Under the pieces are notes generated by a model, which worked only from the letters and a program-made list of their open reading frames with translations, was not told where the DNA came from and searched no databases. This document shows positions 1 to 5,275 of a stretch of DNA of 6,158 nt, piece by piece. The translations under genes were made by a program, and so were the position numbers. This stretch comes from Alkalibacterium indicireducens (GTDB lineage Bacteria; Bacillota; Bacilli; Lactobacillales; Carnobacteriaceae_A). Every line of letters starts with the position of its first letter. The first letter of the stretch is position 1. Location of the stretch: the NCBI RefSeq assembly GCF_039522005.1, contig NZ_BAAADA010000199.1:1-6158 (forward strand), written 5' to 3'.

Positions 1-64
1 CAGTTCCTACTGCAAAGCCTGTAGTGGACTTTCACCACCAAGTTGTCGCCCATGCCGGGCGCAC
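1..64 (-). mobile_element. 5' end of a class C group II intron (continues off the left edge)
   Basis: Read on the minus strand, position 64 begins GTGCGCCCGGCATGGG, the conserved 5' end of bacterial class C group II introns; the structurally characterised Oceanobacillus iheyensis intron starts almost identically. A short hairpin follows, built from GTGG and CCAC around a GAAAG-containing loop, as in the start of domain I of that class. The intron begins one G after the U-run of the T-box terminator (66-98), and class C introns are known to insert just downstream of intrinsic terminators in this orientation. Only the first 64 bases are present, so the reverse transcriptase ORF and domains II-VI cannot be assessed. 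The exact junction (64 or 65) is inferred from the GTGYG consensus. Confidence 0.9.
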
Positions 65-65
65 C

Positions 66-98
66 AAAAAGACCCCGTCCCAATAGAGGGACGAGGTC
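66..98 (-). terminator. T-box attenuator terminator
   Basis: GACCTCGTCCC (98-88) pairs with GGGACGGGGTC (81-71), with one G-T pair and a 6-base loop, followed by five Ts (70-66). The 5' arm overlaps the antiterminator bases 92-86, so the two structures exclude each other. This terminator would also catch transcripts running in from hxlR. It is the stem-loop immediately 5' of the group II intron. Confidence 0.92.
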
Positions 99-300
99 AA
101 CACGCGGTACCACCCTTGTTCAGAAGCCACTGCTTCTGCACTCATGCATAACGGCGCATACCGGGATTTTAATTACCGATCCATGTCTGACCCTGCAGAT
201 ATGTGCAGAGTACACGATGAAAGTGAACTTCAAGAGACTCCTCAGTCAATGCTTTCAGCCTGGGCACTGTTCTCTGGTACTGATCAGTCATCTCTACTCT
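66..300 (-). promoter_or_regulatory. T-box riboswitch leader, probably tRNA-Phe specific
   Basis: Minus-strand RNA with all the main T-box parts. Stem I is closed by AGAGTA (300-295) pairing with TACTCT (212-207), extended by GATGA (292-288) with TCATC (220-216). An AGTA/AGAGA element (282-271) and its TCTCT partner (237-233) frame the specifier loop. The best specifier is TTC at 227-225, followed by a purine, reading Phe. A 7-bp stem III lies at 121-138. The T-box AGGGTGGTACCGCG is at 116-103, and its UGGU (112-109) would pair with a tRNA end whose discriminator is A, as in tRNA-Phe. AGGG and GCG pair with CGTCCCT (92-86) as antiterminator. Uncharged tRNA stabilises the antiterminator and allows readthrough. 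Stem I starts 4 nt after the hxlR stop, so any dedicated promoter must lie inside hxlR; TGTGATACT at 339-331 is a weak extended -10 candidate. The controlled gene, presumably pheS, is off the left edge. Confidence 0.93.
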
Positions 301-303
301 TTT

Positions 304-669
304 TCATCTATCGTTTAAGTTATTTAATTCAGTATCACAAATCCACTGATTTGCCCACTCCTGCACTTCATTCATGACATTTCTTAAAGCTTTACCTTTA
401 GCTGTCAGGCGGTAACCTGAACGGATATCGCACGTGTCATCCAAGTCTCTCGTCACGATTTCTTCTTTTTCCAGTTCTTTCAACCGTTCAACTAGTACCC
501 GATCGCTGACTCCTGGTATTGCCTGAGAGAGATCTTTAAAGCGACGAGGTCCATCCAACAATACATCAATGATTAATCCAGTCCATTTTTTTCCAAGTAT
601 TGAAAAAGTCTGCTCGAATCTGGGGCATATCACCTTTTCAGATTCTTTTGTCTGTGCCATTTCGATCAT
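304..669 (-). CDS. HxlR-family winged-helix transcriptional regulator
   Basis: A 121-residue protein, the usual length for this family of small DNA-binding repressors or activators. The pattern CPRFEQTFSILGKKWTGLII (15-34) is the family's N-terminal signature. A helix-turn-helix follows over about 43-70 (RFKDLSQAIPGVSDRVLVER), then a wing ending in YRLTAKG (86-92) and a C-terminal dimerisation helix. Cys15 sits where redox-sensing members such as YodB and HypR carry their sensor cysteine; Cys80 and Cys111 are also present, so thiol sensing is plausible but unproven. I chose the ATG at 669 because AGAGGTGA (683-676) is well placed for it, while the ATG at 660 is too far away. A consensus -10 box and a palindrome upstream suggest autoregulation. 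The target genes and signal are unknown. No terminator separates this gene from the T-box leader that starts 4 nt beyond its stop. Confidence 0.93.
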   Translation of the reverse strand: MIEMAQTKESEKVICPRFEQTFSILGKKWTGLIIDVLLDGPRRFKDLSQAIPGVSDRVLVERLKELEKEEIVTRDLDDTCDIRSGYRLTAKGKALRNVMNEVQEWANQWICDTELNNLNDR

Positions 670-698
670 ATATTGTCACCTCTTCTTTCACGTCTTTC

Positions 699-714
699 AG
701 TATACCATTATACT
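699..714. promoter_or_regulatory. Perfect palindrome, candidate HxlR autoregulatory operator
   Basis: AGTATA-CCAT-TATACT on the plus strand is a perfect 6-4-6 inverted repeat that covers the -10 box of the hxlR promoter. HxlR-type dimers bind AT-rich palindromes of about this size, often in their own promoters. A bound dimer here would block RNA polymerase. The assignment to this regulator is inference from position and symmetry. Confidence 0.5.
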
Positions 715-735
715 AAAGAAATGTGTAGAAGCTAA
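707..735 (-). promoter_or_regulatory. Promoter of the hxlR-type gene
   Basis: Perfect -10 TATAAT at 712-707, with a weak -35 TTAGCT at 735-730 and 17-nt spacing. Transcription would start near 700, leaving a short leader with the ribosome binding site at 683-676. The poor -35 fits a promoter needing or admitting regulation. The -35 assignment is tentative. Confidence 0.6.
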
Positions 736-786
736 TACTTATTTTTAGGAAGTTTAGGATTTCGTTCACAATTGTACTATAACAGG

Positions 787-2157
787 TTACAGGTGTTCAA
801 GAAAGAACGTTGCAATAGAGAAATAGATCAAAAGTCCTATAGAATCATTGATTGTCGTAATAAATGGTCCTGAAGCAACTGCGGGATCGATCTTGAACTT
901 GTTGATGATAACCGGGATCACTGCACCAATCACTGTTGATATACTGACCGTGATGAACATGGATAAACTGATGATTAAGGCCAGTACAGCATTGCCGTAG
1001 AAGACAAAGATGGTACCGATCAGAACCACAGCAGCAACCAACCCCATCAGCATCCCTGCACCCAATTCATTTTTAATAGTCTGGAAGAAGCTGTCTTTAT
1101 CTCTGTCGTCATCAATCGTCAGATTACGTACGGCAACAGCCAGTGACTGAGTCCCTACGTTCCCTGCCGTATCCATGATCATCGGAATGAATGCTGCCAG
1201 AAGTACGACCGAGTCCAGGGTTTCTTCAAATGCCCCAATCAGTCCACCAGTGATCATCCCAAGGAAGAGAAGGATAACGATCCAGGGTGTGCGTGACTTC
1301 GCTGTACTGAACGGTGTGACTTTAGTTTTACGGTCATCATCACTGCGCTTGATCGCAGCGAATTCGTTAAAGTCTTCCGTTACCTCTTCTTCCAGGACAT
1401 CCATGACATCATCGACAGTAACGATCCCCTGCATTTTGCCTTCATGGTCAAGGACTGGTATGGCAAGCAGGTCATAATCCTGAATGATGCGGGCGACCTG
1501 TTCCTGGTCTTCATCGATGCGCACTGAAACGACCTGGTTGAACATGATGTTTTCAACCGTTTCAGTTTCAGGAGAGAGCAGCAAGTCTCTGAGCGAGAGC
1601 ACGCCGACCAGTCTTTCCTTCTCATCTACAACATATAAGTAATAAATCGTCTCAGCTTCGCGACCGATCTGTCGCAGCTGTTCGATGACTTCTGTCAGGG
1701 TCTGCTTATAATGGATAGCAATGAACTCTTTGGTCATAATGGATCCGGCTGTTTTCGGTGCATACGACAGGAGTTCCTGAACACGTTGACTTTCTTCCTC
1801 ATCCATCATAGCGAGCAGAGTCTGATTATCTGTTTCGTCACTTTCAGTCAGGAAGTGAGCCACATCATCTGCTGCCATAAAGTTGAATACTTGAGCCATG
1901 TATTCATCTGGTAAATAGTGAACTGCATCTTCCTGGTCTTCTGTTTCCATCCATTCGAAAATTTCTGCAAATTCTTCAGGACTTAAAAATTCGGAAATTT
2001 TCCTCTTCTTTTCAGGATATAACAAATGAAAGACTTCGTGCTGGTCCCGATCATGCAGTCTCAGGAACAGTTCTCTGAATGTCTCGCGGTCATTCTTTTT
2101 TGCAGCCAGAAAAATCTGGTCATACGTTTTCTGCTTGTTGCTTTTCATTAATTTCAT
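787..2157 (-). CDS. mgtE: Magnesium transporter MgtE
   Basis: A 456-residue protein, the full length of MgtE channels, which carry Mg2+ down its electrochemical gradient as homodimers in the cytoplasmic membrane. Order of parts: acidic helical N domain (about 1-132), two CBS domains (about 136-203 and 207-262), connecting plug helix, then about five membrane segments from 291 to 454. The family signature GNVGTQS is at 332-338, and Asp438 in ITTINDS matches the conserved pore aspartate of the last segment. In the Thermus structure the N and CBS domains bind Mg2+ and close the pore. The start at 2157 has AAAGGA nine bases upstream; the Met at codon 4 is too far from it. Expression is controlled by an upstream M-box and terminator. 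A small ORF (2120-2254) overlaps the first 38 bases in another frame. I see no convincing terminator between mgtE and the hxlR gene. Confidence 0.97.
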   Translation of the reverse strand: MKLMKSNKQKTYDQIFLAAKKNDRETFRELFLRLHDRDQHEVFHLLYPEKKRKISEFLSPEEFAEIFEWMETEDQEDAVHYLPDEYMAQVFNFMAADDVAHFLTESDETDNQTLLAMMDEEESQRVQELLSYAPKTAGSIMTKEFIAIHYKQTLTEVIEQLRQIGREAETIYYLYVVDEKERLVGVLSLRDLLLSPETETVENIMFNQVVSVRIDEDQEQVARIIQDYDLLAIPVLDHEGKMQGIVTVDDVMDVLEEEVTEDFNEFAAIKRSDDDRKTKVTPFSTAKSRTPWIVILLFLGMITGGLIGAFEETLDSVVLLAAFIPMIMDTAGNVGTQSLAVAVRNLTIDDDRDKDSFFQTIKNELGAGMLMGLVAAVVLIGTIFVFYGNAVLALIISLSMFITVSISTVIGAVIPVIINKFKIDPAVASGPFITTINDSIGLLIYFSIATFFLEHL

Positions 2158-2254
2158 AGGTAATCGTCCTTTCTATTTTAATCGGGCTAAGCGAATAACC
2201 TGATTTTTTAACTTCTTTAAATTTATACCCGATACACAAGGGAACAGGGTCCAT
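2120..2254 (-). CDS. Possible 44-residue leader peptide between M-box and mgtE
   Basis: ATG at 2254-2252 opens a 44-codon frame ending in TGA at 2122-2120, 38 bases inside mgtE in a different frame. Its ribosome binding site, GGAGGTGA (2269-2262), is an almost perfect anti-16S match seven bases from the ATG and better than mgtE's own site. It begins MDPVPLCIGYKFKEV and is otherwise Lys- and Glu-rich, with no membrane segment. It lies after the M-box terminator, so it would be translated only when mgtE is transcribed. The early acidic/proline run resembles in style the enterobacterial MgtL leader (MEPDPTPLP), where such residues destabilise ribosomes at low Mg2+. I infer a leader peptide or translational coupler. 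It has no recognised family, and chance cannot be excluded. Confidence 0.5.
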   Translation of the reverse strand: MDPVPLCIGYKFKEVKKSGYSLSPIKIERTITYEINEKQQAENV

Positions 2255-2319
2255 CTTCGCTTCACCTCCGTAAATTAGCTGGTCAATAACCTCTCTGTGT
2301 GTTATCTATCATTATAAAT

Positions 2320-2345
2320 AAAAAAACACGCCAATAAGAGCGTGT
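2320..2345 (-). terminator. M-box-controlled attenuator terminator
   Basis: ACACGC (2345-2340) pairs with GCGTGT (2331-2326) around an 8-base loop, followed by T2325-T2320. A competing hairpin is visible. GTGTATGAA (2379-2371) can pair with TTCAT (2357-2353) and ACAC (2345-2342), sequestering the terminator's 5' arm and using bases of the M-box P1 3' strand (2383-2378). Mg2+ binding should therefore favour termination, as in the Bacillus M-box. Confidence 0.85.
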
Positions 2346-2377
2346 AAAGAACATGAATACAGAGTTCATCTTCATAC

Positions 2378-2538
2378 ACCTCTGTCGTTGAGCTTCAGCT
2401 TCATATGGCATAGAGTCTGTTTCAGTCTCAGCTACATTAAAAATCCCCTTCATCCGAAGATTCCTGCTGACCCATTGGCGTCTTTGGACATTTCTGGGCA
2501 GTAGCGTGTCTCCATATGGGAGCCTCACCTAACAAGGT
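2378..2538 (-). promoter_or_regulatory. M-box (ykoK) Mg2+-sensing riboswitch
   Basis: The minus strand carries the characteristic M-box blocks in order: GTTAGGTGAGGCTCC (2533-2519), GGAGACACGCTACTGCCC (2513-2496), AAATGTCCAAAGACGCCAAT (2493-2474), GATTTTTAATGTAGCTGA (2444-2427) and TATGCCATATGAAGCTGAAG (2411-2392). P1 forms between ACCT (2538-2535) and AGGT (2381-2378). In B. subtilis this RNA binds several Mg2+ ions and terminates transcription of mgtE. Here it is also followed by a terminator and then mgtE, so an OFF switch at high Mg2+ is expected. Identification rests on the conserved primary sequence. Confidence 0.95.
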
Positions 2539-2556
2539 CATTCCTTTTCCTACATA

Positions 2557-2585
2557 ATCATAACGAATGTGAGTGATTTGTTCAA
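2557..2585 (-). promoter_or_regulatory. Promoter of the M-box-mgtE transcript
   Basis: -35 TTGAAC (2585-2580), 17-nt spacer and -10 TATGAT (2562-2557) form a good sigma-A-type promoter. Transcription would start near 2550, about a dozen bases before P1 of the M-box, which is the geometry expected for a riboswitch leader. Confidence 0.8.
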
Positions 2586-2616
2586 GCAATAGTTATTATC
2601 CCTTAATATAAATAGG

Positions 2617-2757
2617 TTGACTCCTGTCCAATATGAAGAGTTAGAAGGACAGGATACATTCGATACTGATCAGTTTGATACCTATTTAGTCCATTATGAG
2701 AGCGGCCGTAAAGAACTTGTATTTATGGAAGACAATGAACAGATCTATAAATCGATA
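2617..2757 (+). pseudogene. Possible remnant of an unidentified gene
   Basis: From a TTG at 2617 the plus strand encodes about 47 residues of protein-like composition: acidic, soluble, including QYEELEGQDTFDTDQFD and ESGRKELVFMEDNEQ. The open frame continues to 2976, but after about 2757 it turns into hydrophobic, Cys- and Ser-rich sequence typical of non-coding DNA. There is no ribosome binding site before the TTG, and the upstream side is the mgtE promoter. I read this as a decayed fragment, or as chance. I do not recognise the family. An 8-bp inverted repeat (2622-2654) lies within it. The 2586-2920 stretch holds nothing else I can name. Confidence 0.25.
2622..2654. repeat. Inverted repeat TCCTGTCC / GGACAGGA
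   Basis: TCCTGTCC (2622-2629) and GGACAGGA (2647-2654) are perfect complements separated by 17 bases. The left arm, extended to TCCTGTCCAA, recurs as a direct repeat at 2825-2834. No T-run follows, so this is not a terminator. It could be an operator, a remnant of a small element, or chance. Confidence 0.4.
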
Positions 2758-2920
2758 TATGGCATATTCATCACTACAAATCCTATATTTAACTTTTTTG
2801 TCGTGACATGTCGTCCGTCTTGCGTCCTGTCCAAGTTGATATGCCCCATTTACCTCCTTCCCTGCCACAAAGTTTTAAATAAACTGTCACTTAATTCCTC
2901 TCTTTCTACCTGTTTGTTCA

Positions 2921-2929
2921 TGCTATACT
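2921..2929 (+). promoter_or_regulatory. Candidate extended -10 promoter of the yibE/F-type gene
   Basis: TGC-TATACT (2921-2929) gives an extended -10 element with five of six matches in the hexamer. No recognisable -35 lies 16-18 bases upstream, which extended -10 promoters can tolerate. Transcription would start near 2936, producing a leader of about 130 nt before the ATG at 3067. Confidence 0.5.
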
Positions 2930-2935
2930 TGAAAT

Positions 2936-3066
2936 ACATGAGAGTACCTACTGAGCCACCAAGTAGTCAGCATTAGATGCTCTTTTTGTTTGCTGTGAGA
3001 GACCATCCGGTTCATAAAGCCCGTCTCCAGGCAGACACAAAAACTTAAAATGAGGAGAATGAACAC
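2936..3066 (+). promoter_or_regulatory. Structured 5' leader of the yibE/F-type gene, class uncertain
   Basis: The leader can form CTACT/AGTAG (2949-2953 with 2962-2966), AGCAT/ATGCT (2969-2973 with 2977-2981) and GAGAC/GTCTC (2999-3003 with 3023-3027). The second hairpin is followed by CTTTTTG and could be a weak terminator. The pieces GAGTA (2942-2946), GTCAGCATTA (2966-2975) and GAGACC (2999-3004) occur in the order seen in yybP-ykoY (Mn2+) riboswitches, but the P1 pairing that class requires is poor here. The leader ends with the ribosome binding site GAGGAG (3052-3057). I treat riboswitch identity as an open question. Confidence 0.3.
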
Positions 3067-4308
3067 ATGAAGAAACGCTTAGTGATGATCACACTGCTGA
3101 TGAATCTGATCATCCCCTACTTTATCTACTCAGCTCATGCTGAAGAAGCATCCGGTCCATTCGACTCCCAAAGCAGACTGCTTGCTTCGGAACTGGACGA
3201 TGATAGTGAAGATTTCGAGGAATTTGAAGAATTTGAAACGATTGATGAATACAATAATGATTTTGAGGATGTTCCAGCGGACGAAATAGAACGAGCCAGA
3301 GTCATTGAAGTCCTTCCAGGTGACGGTCCTGGTCTGGATGAAGGTTTCTATCAAGAAATACAGACAGTTCGCGTTGAAATCCTTTCAGGTGACCAGGAGG
3401 GCGAGGAAGTCGAGGCTATCCATACCCTTACTGGAAATCCGGGTTCCGACTTTGAAGTGGAGCCTGGAGACAGAATTCTGATCAGCGTCATTGAAATTGG
3501 CGGGGAGTCTCAGGTTCATATCGTTGAGTACGAGAGAGATCGAACAATATATATCGTACTGGCACTGTTCGTTGTCCTGCTTATCCTGCTTGGGGGGCTG
3601 AAAGGACTGAAGACGATCCTGACTCTCGCTTTGACCTTGTTCCTTCTCTTAAGAGTACTCATTCCCGGCCTGCTTGCAGGATACAGCCCGATACTCATGA
3701 CTATCCTAATTTCTCTTATCATTACGGTGGTCACTATTTTGACAGTCGGCGGCCTGAACATTAAATCCATTGCTGCCATCACAGGTGTATTGGGTGGGGT
3801 ACTGATCTCGGGACTCATAACTTATATCGTCGGGAACCAGATCAACTTGACTGGACTGTCCGGTCAGGAAGCTATGATGCTCATGTATATCCCACAAAAT
3901 GTGGACTTTAATTTCAGTGGCTTGCTTTTCGCGGGGATCATCATGGGTGCACTTGGTGCTGTGATGGATGTCGGCATGTCCATTGCTTCTGCTATGGAAG
4001 AAATACGGATGGCTGACCCGACTGTTTCTACAAAACGCCTGATTCTATCAGGTATGAATGTCGGAAAAGATATTATGGGAACGATGGCTAACACGTTGAT
4101 CCTGGCTTACATTGGATCAATGATCCCACTGCTTTTACTGTTCACGGCCTATCAGGAACCGTTCATCAGCATCATCAATATGAATGTCATTGCGACGGAA
4201 GTCATTAGAGCTTTAGCTGGAAGCATTGGACTGATCCTCTCTATTCCGCTGACTGCTGTCAGTTCCGGCCTTCTCCGTGACAAATTAAACCTCAGAAAGT
4301 CTCCCTGA
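3067..4308 (+). CDS. YibE/F-family multipass membrane protein
   Basis: A 413-residue protein of the YibE/F family, whose transport role is poorly defined. The N-terminus has a signal peptide (KKR, a hydrophobic stretch, and likely cleavage after AHA at 25). A strikingly acidic segment follows: residues 42-75 hold 19 Asp or Glu. An external beta-rich domain (about 76-155) precedes roughly eight membrane helices starting at about 160 and ending near 402. The conserved family segment GALGAVMDVGMSIASAM is at about 294-310, with Asp301 inside the membrane region. GAGGAG nine bases before ATG 3067 fixes the start. It stands alone on the plus strand, divergent from mgtE and convergent with the HD gene, with its own leader and terminator. 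The acidic segment and the neighbouring Mg2+ gene suggest cation handling, which is inference only. Confidence 0.9.
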   Translation: MKKRLVMITLLMNLIIPYFIYSAHAEEASGPFDSQSRLLASELDDDSEDFEEFEEFETIDEYNNDFEDVPADEIERARVIEVLPGDGPGLDEGFYQEIQTVRVEILSGDQEGEEVEAIHTLTGNPGSDFEVEPGDRILISVIEIGGESQVHIVEYERDRTIYIVLALFVVLLILLGGLKGLKTILTLALTLFLLLRVLIPGLLAGYSPILMTILISLIITVVTILTVGGLNIKSIAAITGVLGGVLISGLITYIVGNQINLTGLSGQEAMMLMYIPQNVDFNFSGLLFAGIIMGALGAVMDVGMSIASAMEEIRMADPTVSTKRLILSGMNVGKDIMGTMANTLILAYIGSMIPLLLLFTAYQEPFISIINMNVIATEVIRALAGSIGLILSIPLTAVSSGLLRDKLNLRKSP

Positions 4309-4340
4309 CTTCTGACGAACCGACTGACTAACTAGTCTGA

Positions 4341-4377
4341 AGCGATGCCTAAGAGCTTATCCGGCATCGCTTTTTTT
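4341..4377 (+). terminator. Rho-independent terminator of the yibE/F-type gene
   Basis: AGCGATGCC (4341-4349) pairs perfectly with GGCATCGCT (4363-4371), followed by a T-run to 4377. The 13-base loop contains a small TAAG/CTTA pairing. It lies 32 bases after the stop codon. Confidence 0.92.
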
Positions 4378-4483
4378 CCTGCACTCATGCTGTCAGAATC
4401 ACTTCTCTAAACTTTTATCAAATGAAACCAAGTGCTTGCCAAAAGCTCCCTTGTTCAATAATCAGGAAATGGCATCGTGCACC

Positions 4484-4545
4484 AAAAAAAGCCGTTTCCA
4501 ATTAAGTTCTTTTAGAACTTAACTGGAAACGGATTGAATTTTTTT
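4484..4545. terminator. Long bidirectional terminator between convergent genes
   Basis: A 19-position stem (4492-4510 with 4514-4532) with a single A/C mismatch and a TTT loop. On the minus strand it is followed, after one C, by seven Ts (4490-4484), making a strong terminator for the HD gene whose stop is 28 bases upstream. On the plus strand seven Ts lie at 4539-4545, six bases after the stem, a weaker back-up for yibE/F transcription. The stretch 4378-4483 between the two terminators holds nothing I can identify. Confidence 0.88.
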
Positions 4546-4560
4546 AATTATCGGCTGGAA

Positions 4561-5088
4561 TCAGGCATGGACGACGCTCAATTTGAGGCTCCATTCAGCC
4601 AGTTTTGCTTTAGCTTTCATTCTAAGCGGTGTAGATACTTCATTGATTGCGCAATATTTGTCTACACATGTAACGATCATGCTTTCCTTGTATTTAGGAA
4701 TACCGACCCCTGTAGTAGTCAGGAACATGTGCTTAAGGATGATATCTTTTTCAAGTTCACTTAATTCCGTCAGACGCTGTGCATTCTTGACGGCTATTTT
4801 TGGGTGAACACAATTATGCGAACCTTCATTCATAAGAGCAATCTCTTCTCTGCATTCATGGAAAAAGTCATGAAGCAGTCCTGCTCTTGCAACGGCTCTA
4901 GCGTTCAGTTTCAGTCGCTTAGCTATTTTATAGCTGACATAAGAAACGAACAGTGAGTGAATGAGTCGTGTTGTATAATGGTGATGCGTAATATCGTCTA
5001 GTTTAAGTAAATCTTCGCTTTCAAGCAGGTCTTCGACCAATGTCATATAATCTTTGTCATTTTCCCAAATTGAACGAACGAATTCCAT
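4561..5088 (-). CDS. HD-domain phosphohydrolase-like protein
   Basis: A 175-residue single-domain HD protein. The metal-ligand pattern of the superfamily is complete: His44 in the first helix, His73-Asp74 (LLHDFF), His95 (HNCVHP), His120 (LKHM) and Asp143 (CVDKY), consistent with a one- or two-metal phosphohydrolase. The substrate (nucleotide, cyclic dinucleotide or other) cannot be read from the sequence. No membrane segment or additional sensor domain is present, so it should be cytosolic. AAAGGAGAG five bases before ATG 5088 sets the start. It is downstream of the rRNA methyltransferase on the same strand but has its own promoter 150 bases upstream. From memory, HD proteins of this size sit between the ysgA/rlmP-type methylase and pheS in lactic acid bacteria, which fits this locus. 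Confidence 0.9.
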   Translation of the reverse strand: MEFVRSIWENDKDYMTLVEDLLESEDLLKLDDITHHHYTTRLIHSLFVSYVSYKIAKRLKLNARAVARAGLLHDFFHECREEIALMNEGSHNCVHPKIAVKNAQRLTELSELEKDIILKHMFLTTTGVGIPKYKESMIVTCVDKYCAINEVSTPLRMKAKAKLAEWSLKLSVVHA

Positions 5089-5169
5089 GGAAGCTCTCCT
5101 TTATCAGATCTTAGTCAGAGTATTTAATGTAATAAAGTTAGTTTAAATAACAGGTCTAATTGCCTGTCC

Positions 5170-5193
5170 AGTACTTATAGTACTTATAGTACT
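5170..5193. repeat. Three phased AGTACT palindromes
   Basis: The 9-bp unit AGTACTTAT occurs twice in tandem (5170-5178, 5179-5187) followed by a third AGTACT (5188-5193). Each AGTACT is itself palindromic. The array lies in the leader of the HD gene, about 45 bases downstream of the predicted start of transcription. Immediately beyond it, ACAGG (5150-5154) can pair with CCTGT (5163-5167). A multi-site operator is possible; slippage of an AT-rich repeat is the simpler explanation. Confidence 0.5.
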
Positions 5194-5239
5194 CCTAATA
5201 CGTCTGATTTTAAAGGATGAAAGGCTCCTGTAAAACGTT

Positions 5240-5267
5240 TTCATATCAAATGTGATATTTCTGTCAA
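5240..5267 (-). promoter_or_regulatory. Promoter of the HD-domain gene
   Basis: Perfect -35 TTGACA (5267-5262), a 16-nt spacer ending in TGA, and -10 TATGAA (5245-5240), an extended -10 arrangement. The promoter starts nine bases after the rlmP stop codon, so the HD gene can be transcribed independently with a leader of about 140 nt. A perfect inverted repeat, ATATCA-AATG-TGATAT on the plus strand (5243-5258), overlaps spacer and -10 and may be an operator. Confidence 0.65.
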
Positions 5268-5275
5268 ATTTCTAC

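Noticed and set aside
43..377. Two plus-strand open frames at the left end
   Set aside because: They lie across the intron 5' end, the T-box RNA and the 3' end of hxlR on the opposite strand, have no ribosome binding site, and encode no recognisable protein.
2283..2528. Minus-strand 81-codon frame
   Set aside because: It runs through the M-box aptamer and terminator; the conserved bases are explained by the riboswitch.
2686..2868. Minus-strand 60-codon frame and a nested short ORF preceded by GGAGGTAA
   Set aside because: The GGAGG is only three bases from the nested ATG, too close for normal initiation, and the frames lack protein-like composition beyond the first residues. A real short gene is not excluded.
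4484..4495. GGTGC directly after the T-run of the HD-gene terminator (minus strand), like the intron junction at the left end
   Set aside because: The following bases do not match the intron 5' end (no GCCCGGCATGGG), so it is only a short coincidence.
5170..5193. AGTACTTAT repeats as a CRISPR-like array
   Set aside because: Units are 9 bp and contiguous, with no spacers and no cas genes nearby.
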